Shown here piece by piece: positions 58,102 through 64,000 of a DNA stretch of 64,000 nt. The stretch is taken from the NCBI GenBank assembly GCA_932521035.1, contig OW051493.1, forward strand, positions 4,712,001 through 4,776,000, read 5' to 3'. A program made the position numbers and the translations under genes. The notes beneath the pieces are model-generated. The model searched no databases. It worked only from the letters and a program-made list of their open reading frames with translations, and was not told where the DNA came from. Source of the stretch: Oscheius dolichura (taxonomy: Eukaryota; Nematoda; Chromadorea; Rhabditida; Rhabditidae). Each line of letters opens with the position of its first letter. Positions within the stretch are counted from its first letter, which is position 1.

Positions 58102-61024
58102 TTAGTTGAAGGAACTTCCGAAGTTGGTGAAGTCGGCGAATCCGGAGGAGTTGCCGGCGGCCGGCGCGTGTCCGGCGAACGGGTCCCTATAAATCCCCGT
58201 TTCCCCTATTTTCCTCTGTTCCTACGTGTCCGCGAAAGGATCGTCCGTTACTGGGGTTTGTCGGTTGGACGCGGCTTTTGGGGGAACTGGTCTCGGAGGC
58301 GGGGGCTTGTTACCCACCGTTCCCTAAAATCCGAATTAACACTGTCAGTGGCGGGTATTACGTTGTTCGGGAAGGCCGACCCTCCGAAGGGATCCGCTGG
58401 GAACTCTGAGAGGCCGCTCCCTAAACGATGTTCGTTGTTATTGAGAGGGGAGGATACCTCCGCCGACGAAAGGATCCGCGTTGGCGAAGGGGTCGGGCTT
58501 GTTGTTCTGGGAGCTGAAGGGATCGGGTGGCTGGTTGAAGCCGGACTGGGAAGACGTCGACGGAGTGACAAATGCCGAGTCGGAGAGCTGGATACCCGTA
58601 GAAAGGGAAAGGGGACAGTTTACCAGGTGAGGCTTCTCCGCGATCGAGAGGAGGCTCATCTTCTCTTTGACCTTCTCGCCGGCATCCTCTGCGCTGTTTA
58701 TCTGCTGCAGCTGGTTCATGGCCTGTTGGACGGTCTCCGTCTCCTTGGTCAGCTGGCCGATTATGCGCGTATCCCGCTCGGTCTCCCCCTCCAGCTAAAA
58801 TTCTCCCCTTCATAATTATTTTTAACAATTCCCACCAGCGTGAACTCGTCGACGGAAGCCTCGAAACTTCTCTGTTCCTCGGTGAAGGCCGTCTGGAGAC
58901 TTCTCGCCTCCGCCTCGAGTTGTGCTATTTCCGAGTTCACGGCGGCGATCGTCGCCTGATCTCTCTAAACACATTTATGTCTTCCAGTCTGGTAATAATC
59001 TCCTACCTCAGCACTGGCGACCCCCTGCTCACTGTCCTCTTTCAATTGGGTGAGTCTCTCCGACGCCTCGGCCCCCTTGGCTGACTGGGCCACGCCGGCT
59101 GCCTCGAGCTGCTTGATCTGGTCGTCCAGATGACCCAGTCTCTTGCCCGCCTCCGCTTTCTGTCTCTCCAGCTGCTTCACCGTGCTCTCCAATGTCTGCA
59201 GTTCGATCTAAACTTCTTTCCCTATCCTCCCCGGCCGTCCACATACCTGGAGATTCCTAATGGCGCCGTTCTTCTCGGCCATGTCCGTCTCGAGTTGGGT
59301 CACCTGGTCATCGGCCGCCTTCCTCTCGGCCAGCAACTTCTCCATCTCCTCCACCAGCTGTCTCACCTCAGGATTGTCACTCTGAGCCGCTTGGGCCAAC
59401 GAGGCCTCAGAGATGCTCGTCTCCTCCGAAATCCCGGCTGGTGTCTGAAATGCCGATTTCCAATAAAAGAGGCGGGTCCATTACAGTAAGACTGAGCTGT
59501 CTCATGGATGGCGGCACGAGGTGGCTTGGCAACAGCATCGGGAGGTCCTCTCCTCGCCTCTTCATATTCACCAGGTGTACTCTGTAGGACACTCTCATTT
59601 CATAAGGGAGACTCACATGAGCGCGAACTGTTCCTGGTTGAGGGTGCCCGTCTTGTTGATGTCGGCCAGTTCCCAGATATGGGCAAGGTACTGTTGGGGG
59701 TAGCCCGTCGCGAGCAGCAGCGGACGGACATCGGCCCCGCTGACCAGCCCGTCACCATCGGTGTCACAAGCGGCGAACTGGGCAGCACAGCTGAACTTGT
59801 CCACTGGCCACTCGTCCGAGGGGGTCGCCAGTCCGGGGGTGCCCGTCTGAATCTCTGAGGTGAAACTCTATGCGCTAGCGTAGCCAGGCGGCAGCCTATC
59901 GACCTAGGGGAGGAAGTAGCCAAGGCCCAAAGAAAGCCTTAGGGTAGCCGACAGGATCGATAAGGGAGTTCTGGAAGAGACCTACCACGCTAGCCCGGTG
60001 GATGTACGGCTGGGCCGAGACGCTCCTGTCGTGGAAGGGCGGCCCCATGCCGGCCGGGTTGATCCCGTCAAGGGAGGCCATGCTGCCGGCGCGAGACCTC
60101 ACTGAACGGTCTTTGTCGGGTGAAACAAGGGAAAGATACGTGTGCCGTTGGGGACGAAGCTGTCCGCGGTCGACTGTCTCCTGGAGAAGTGAGCCTTGGA
60201 CGGGTGAATGAGCGACGGGGGCAGCTGTGGAGGGATCGGCTCGTTTTGGAGAGCTCTATAGAGAAAATGAGAGGAGAGAGGAGGACACCTGCCTGTAGAC
60301 GAGGTGGAGGGCGACGGCCATCTCGACCCGGTCAAGGCAGCCGTCCTTGTCCTGGTCGGCCAGCTCCCAGATCTTGGCCAGGAACTGGGGATTGAGGCCG
60401 GAGTTCAACAGGACCGGCCGGACCTTGGCCCCCGGCAGCTTCCCGTCCTCCGGCACCAAAGAGTCGAAGATGGAGCTGTATTTTATCTGGTCCGGTTGGC
60501 TGATCCCCCATTGGAAGGATTGAGTGTGGACGATGGGAGAGTGGTGCGAGAGGGGCGTCATCGTCCGCGGTACTCCAAAGTTCGGAGGGCTCAGATTATT
60601 CAATTGGAGGGAGGAGATGTGGACCGGGTGTCCTTAGAGGATCTTGTACCGAAAAAAAGGAGATGTCTTACCCTGTTGTGCCGCGGCCACCAGCTTGAAG
60701 GCCATGAAAGCTCCTCGTTTATCGAGGACTCCTCGCTTTTGGAAGTCGGCAATTTCCCAAATCTGAGGACGCGGGAATTTTACGGCTAAAACAGACAAAC
60801 TTACTTGGCCCAACGCTTGAACAGGTAAATTGGATCGCCGGAGGAAAGCAGCTGCCTCGCCAGCGGAAATGGTCGGCACTCCTCCCGGATTCAACTGGAA
60901 TGGTATAAAAAGGGAAAGAGTAAAGCGGTACCTCTCGATATAAACCCTCATAGATTTCAATATACGGCTGAGCAATAAGTGATGACTCATCCATGACACT
61001 CTGAAATTGGCTTTTTGTTTGCAT
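58102..61024 (-). CDS. ehs-1: EPS15-like endocytic adaptor with three EH domains
   Basis: Clathrin-coated-pit scaffold. Start MQTKSQFQSVMDESSLIAQP, then three EH domains: EH1 with IWEIADFQKRGVLDKRGAF; EH2 (QIKYSSIFDSLVPEDGKLPG, IWELADQDKDGCLDRVEMAV, ALHLVYR) carrying a good EF-hand loop; EH3 (FAACDTDGDGLVSGADVRPL, YLAHIWELADINKTGTLNQE). Next a long coiled coil (QLVEEMEKLLAERKAADDQV, TVKQLERQKAEAGKRLGHLD), then a DPF-rich tail for AP-2 (NQPPDPFSSQNNKPDPFANA, DPFGGSAF), PPPPRPVPPKAA, and the C-terminus SSGFADFTNFGSSFN (TAA 58102-58104). No ubiquitin-interacting motif recognised. The ATG is 3 nt after TTGATAG. GC-rich. EPS15 rather than intersectin because no SH3 domains are present. Confidence 0.93.
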
Positions 61025-61205
61025 ATTCTATCAAACTAGAGGGGGACAGAGCAGAGAAAGTATACAATTTTGAGGGAACTGAGGGATCGGAGGGAAGAAG
61101 GCATTGATTTTTAAAAAAAGCTTTTTGCGCTGACGGACAACGCTGGAACATTTTTGATCGGACGAGTTGTCGAAGATCTTTTGATTCCTCGTACCACGTG
61201 AACTC

Positions 61206-63514
61206 TGTGCGTGTACAAAAAGGGGCGCTATTTTTGCGGCGTCATGAAAAAAAAGTGTCGTCAATTGAAAAATGTCGTTACGTAACGGGCGCGTCGCTAT
61301 TTCTTCCCTTTTCTACTGTTTTCGGGTGTTTTCATCACTATGGCTATTGTTTTCCTTGTGTTTATCGGTGAAATCTAGGGGGGAATGCAGGTCCGCACCC
61401 TTACAGGGCTAGTAGTATTCGCGTAGAACAAGAGCTCTCCACAGGATTTTTTACACAAAATCCAAGTAAGTTTGTTTTTAGTGGTTATTCTTTCATTTAG
61501 GTATTATTTGTATTATTGATAGCTATTTTATTTCTATTGTTGCTCATTTGTATGTGAAAAAAACATAAATGAGGGCGAAGCTCTGCGCAAATTTTTTTTG
61601 CGCTCTGAACTTGTAATTCTTTTGCCATTTTCATTCTTTGATGGTTATTAATATTTAATTTTCAGGATACACTCGTCTTCAGTGAGGAGAACGGATTTAC
61701 CAAGAAGAACTTCGTTTTCGCCAATGGATAGACGACAAGCTGATTTTCTTCGATTTTTGGAAGTGTTGCGGTTAGAAACAATTGTATTACTTCTCTGTAG
61801 AATATTTTAGGTATTTGGCGTATGTAAAATGGAAGAAAAATGCAGGAGCCTAAAGCTGAAATCTACGCCTAAAAGTTCTATAAATCAGGTAAGTACCCTA
61901 AAGTATTCTTTAATTTCAGGAGATCTGTGCAAAATTCGAAGCAAGGCCTAATGGAAATGAGTGATGAAGGACTAGCATGGAGAAGCCAAATATGAAAGGG
62001 TCGGATTCATACTAGTATTATTTAGGATAAACTTGTTGTGTAAGGGAAGGAAATCAAGAATATTGTTATGGACTGCCATTTCACCAGAGAGTCTGATGCT
62101 GCTTACGAATCTAACAAGGGAATGTTTTAACTTTAAGCCGACTTCATGACTCGAACCTATACCGTTCGAAAGAGCGTAAAAAATTAATATATCAGTCACC
62201 TTCAGATTTTACTCTCGAGTCTCCGTTGAGGTGCACGGAGGTCGAGAATAATTGCAGAAATAACCCCAGACTTGTCAAATGCTAAAGCGGTATTAGAAAA
62301 TAGAAAATGTGAATGTCGTGTGGATAGCGCACTCGCCCACAATCTTTTTCTATTCAAGTTCGAATTCCAGTGCGCTATCCACTCGACCACCGCTTCACAT
62401 TTTGTAATACCGCTTTAGCATTTGACAAGTCTGGGGTTATTCCTGCAATTTTTCTCGACCTCCGTGCACCTCAACGGAGACTCGAGAGTAAAATCTGAAG
62501 GTGGCTGCTATATTAATTTTTTACGCTCTTTCGAACGGTATAGGTCTCGAGTCATGAAGTCGGCTTAAAGTTAAAACATTCCCTTGTAAGAAATTCAAAA
62601 TTTATTTTATCTTCTTATGTTTACAAGTTTGCTTTTCATCTTTTGATTTCAGGAACCCCAGCAATTTGGCAAGACTATGGAGCAGGTCGACGCTAACGGA
62701 TGTCATCTTATTTTTTGGCTTCTACAAATTTGTCCTCTTAAGATTTATTAGTGTTGTTCCGCTTTTTGTTAATTTATTTTGGTAATCGAATGATTTTCAG
62801 GTATCTTCCCGAAAAAGAAGAACAGAACTGCAATAGTGAAGGAGTCGAGGGATAGAACAAACTGACCAAGTCATTTGCTTTTATTGATAATAAATATATT
62901 TAGAGCTATTTTATGTATTTTAAGTTTCCTGGGAGATCAAAATGTCATCTTGGTGCAGAATGCAAGGAATCTTTTTGCAGCTATTCGTATTACAAAACGG
63001 TCCTTTTTGTACAGGAAAAGAGAATGTTTGAGACTTTTGAAACAAAGGTGGGCAAAGAACAAAGAGAAGAAAGGGAAAAACAATCACATTGATCAAAGCG
63101 GTTTTAGTCCTCGTAAACTTCATGGCCAACACTCTTCTCTAGACAAGAACGCTGTTATAGCAAAATTGAAAAACTCTTGGGCTAGAGGAGAGCAAGCCTT
63201 CCGGTCAGGATTCCCTGAGTATCACTGCAATTTCCTTTCCCATTGCGAACTTTTCTCATTTTTTCTTAGCCTTCCTCCTCTTATATTGCTCATGTATACC
63301 GATAGCTGTGTGTCTCCACTTCTTTTACTTCATATTGGATTCGGTAGCAACTGCTTCGACACATGGAAAGGGCGAGAAACATAGAAAACAAGTAAAAATA
63401 ACAGGAAGTGTGAGTGCCCGCGCGCCGTTACGTAACGACATTTTTCGATTGACGACACCTTTTTTTCATGACGCCGCAAAAATAGCGCCCGGGGCCCCTT
63501 TTTGTACACGCACA
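61206..63514. mobile_element. 2.3-kb element with about 92-bp terminal inverted repeats
   Basis: The left end TGTGCGTGTACAAAAAGGGG continues CGCTATTTTTGCGGCGTCAT and AAAAATGTCGTTACGTAACG. The right end in reverse complement matches over about 92 bp, with a 6-bp insertion (GCCCCG-like) and a few substitutions. No clear target-site duplication (left flank ACTC, right flank TAGA). The interior is AT-rich and holds the 62.1-62.6 kb foldback plus short exon-like stretches (for example MDRRQADFLRFLEVL after TTTTCAG, and a basic stretch NKEKKGKNNHIDQSGFSPRK near 63060-63110). No recognisable transposase, so it is a non-autonomous or unknown DNA transposon. Confidence 0.75.
62114..62586. repeat. Foldback with tRNA-like loop (tRNA-like repeat copy 3)
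   Basis: Two arms of about 220 bp (62114-62333 and 62369-62586) are near-perfect reverse complements, joined by a 35-nt loop. Each arm contains the family leader motif TTCGAAAGAGCGTAAAA and TTCAGATTTTACTCTCGAG. At the inner ends lie GTGGATAGCGCACT, a B-box-like AAGTTCGAATTCC (62356-62368) and, on the minus strand, the A-box match TGGTCGAGTGG (62379-62389). It is an inverted dimer of the tRNA-like repeat seen at 32.6 kb. Confidence 0.8.
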
Positions 63515-63829
63515 TAGATCAAATACTTGCTGTTAAATCCACGCAGCCATGGATTATTTTAGTAGGAAAAACAGAGTGCTAAAAGAAGCTTGCCATCTCC
63601 GCTTTCCACAGCTGTGGACCCACCCCGCGTCCCCCGTAAAAGGCAAGCTGGCGAAAGGTTCTCTTGCAAATAGTATCAATTATGAAAACAATACATTCGG
63701 ATCAAGAAGTATAGAGTACATTTATTTTAAAGATAATACTTGTTCTTCCAAGTACTTTTATCTATTCTACCGTGTAATTTATTTTAAAAATACACAAATT
63801 CAGGCAGCTGTTCTTCCCGAAAACTTTGT

Positions 63830-64000
63830 ATGGATAAACCGGAGAAATCCGACGAAAAGCCGGACAAGTCCGAGGGCATTTTCAACAAATTTGTTCACAG
63901 CTTTGAGGAAGCTCTTCATCTGGTGACAGGTAGCTTTACTCCTTGTAATCAGAGACTCCCACTTATAGGCAGTAGCACGGAGAAGAAACTCGCTTCAACC
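63830..64000 (+). CDS. 5' exons of a gene running off the window, unknown function
   Basis: ATG at 63830 opens MDKPEKSDEKPDKSEGIFNK then FVHSFEEALHLVT, and a GT..AG intron (63928-63967) leads to GSSTEKKLAST, where the window ends. Phase is kept across the intron. The start is strongly charged. An acceptor-like ATTCAG lies 27 nt upstream. Too little sequence to name a family. Confidence 0.5.
   Translation, partial: MDKPEKSDEKPDKSEGIFNKFVHSFEEALHLVTGSFTPCNQRLPLIGSSTEKKLAST

Noticed and set aside
62875-63384. 169-codon frame inside the TIR element as a transposase
   Set aside because: No DDE, RNase-H-like or helix-turn-helix motif; hydrophobic ends and mixed composition suggest chance or non-coding sequence.

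Overview
This is nuclear DNA from a small, gene-dense animal genome, almost certainly a nematode. The strongest evidence is lineage-typical families: a cuticle collagen with the Col_cuticle_N head and C-terminal Gly-X-Y blocks, an Ascaris-type pepsin-inhibitor-3 protein, a C6-domain secreted protein, a TWK-type two-pore K+ channel and an astacin with EGF and CUB domains. Genes are packed about one per 2.5 kb. Most introns are only about 35-45 nt, with GT..AG ends. In most genes a 3'-splice-like AG lies 0-6 nt before the start codon, which points to spliced-leader trans-splicing with almost no genomic 5' UTR. Genus and species cannot be told from the sequence.

Layout, left to right: UTP20 3' part (+, 1-5321); pepsin inhibitor-3 (-); a one-pass membrane protein (+); a degenerate astacin (+); a C6 secreted protein (-); a Gly-rich secreted protein (-); organic solute transporter alpha (-); VRK kinase (-); SHP2-type phosphatase (-); MLF (+); RIC1 (+); a 4CL-like acyl-CoA synthetase (+); a two-pore K+ channel (-); alkylglycerol monooxygenase (-); a Lys-rich secreted protein (-); a repeat-rich gap (34.8-37.1 kb); a four-pass membrane protein (+); a secreted orphan (+); PPWD1 (-); proteasome RPN7 (-); CCT4 (+); a fragmentary gene (+); an allatostatin-C-like neuropeptide precursor (-); a SENP6/7-type SUMO protease (-); kinesin-13 (+); cuticle collagen (-); EPS15 (-); a 2.3-kb terminal-inverted-repeat element; and the first exons of a gene running off the right end.

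The genes fall into two compositional classes in alternating blocks that switch at gene boundaries. Ribosome, kinase, chaperone, proteasome, SUMO, kinesin and Golgi genes (UTP20, VRK, MLF, RIC1, PPWD1, RPN7, CCT4, SENP, KIF2) are AT-rich. Secreted, membrane, cuticle, neuronal and signalling genes are GC-rich. Functional partners are not clustered, except that RPN7 and CCT4 (proteostasis) share a 298-bp divergent promoter and PPWD1 follows RPN7 closely in an operon-like arrangement.

Repeats: a 621-bp MITE with TA target duplications, a 27-bp-type minisatellite beside it, two long foldback elements, a tRNA-like (Pol III) repeat family with three copies, and the TIR element, which contains one foldback. 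The most notable items are an intron in the alkylglycerol monooxygenase gene that is a tandem copy of the next exon, the allatostatin-C-like peptide, the AG|ATG start architecture, an astacin lacking its zinc site, and a SUMO protease with Asn where the catalytic Asp should be.
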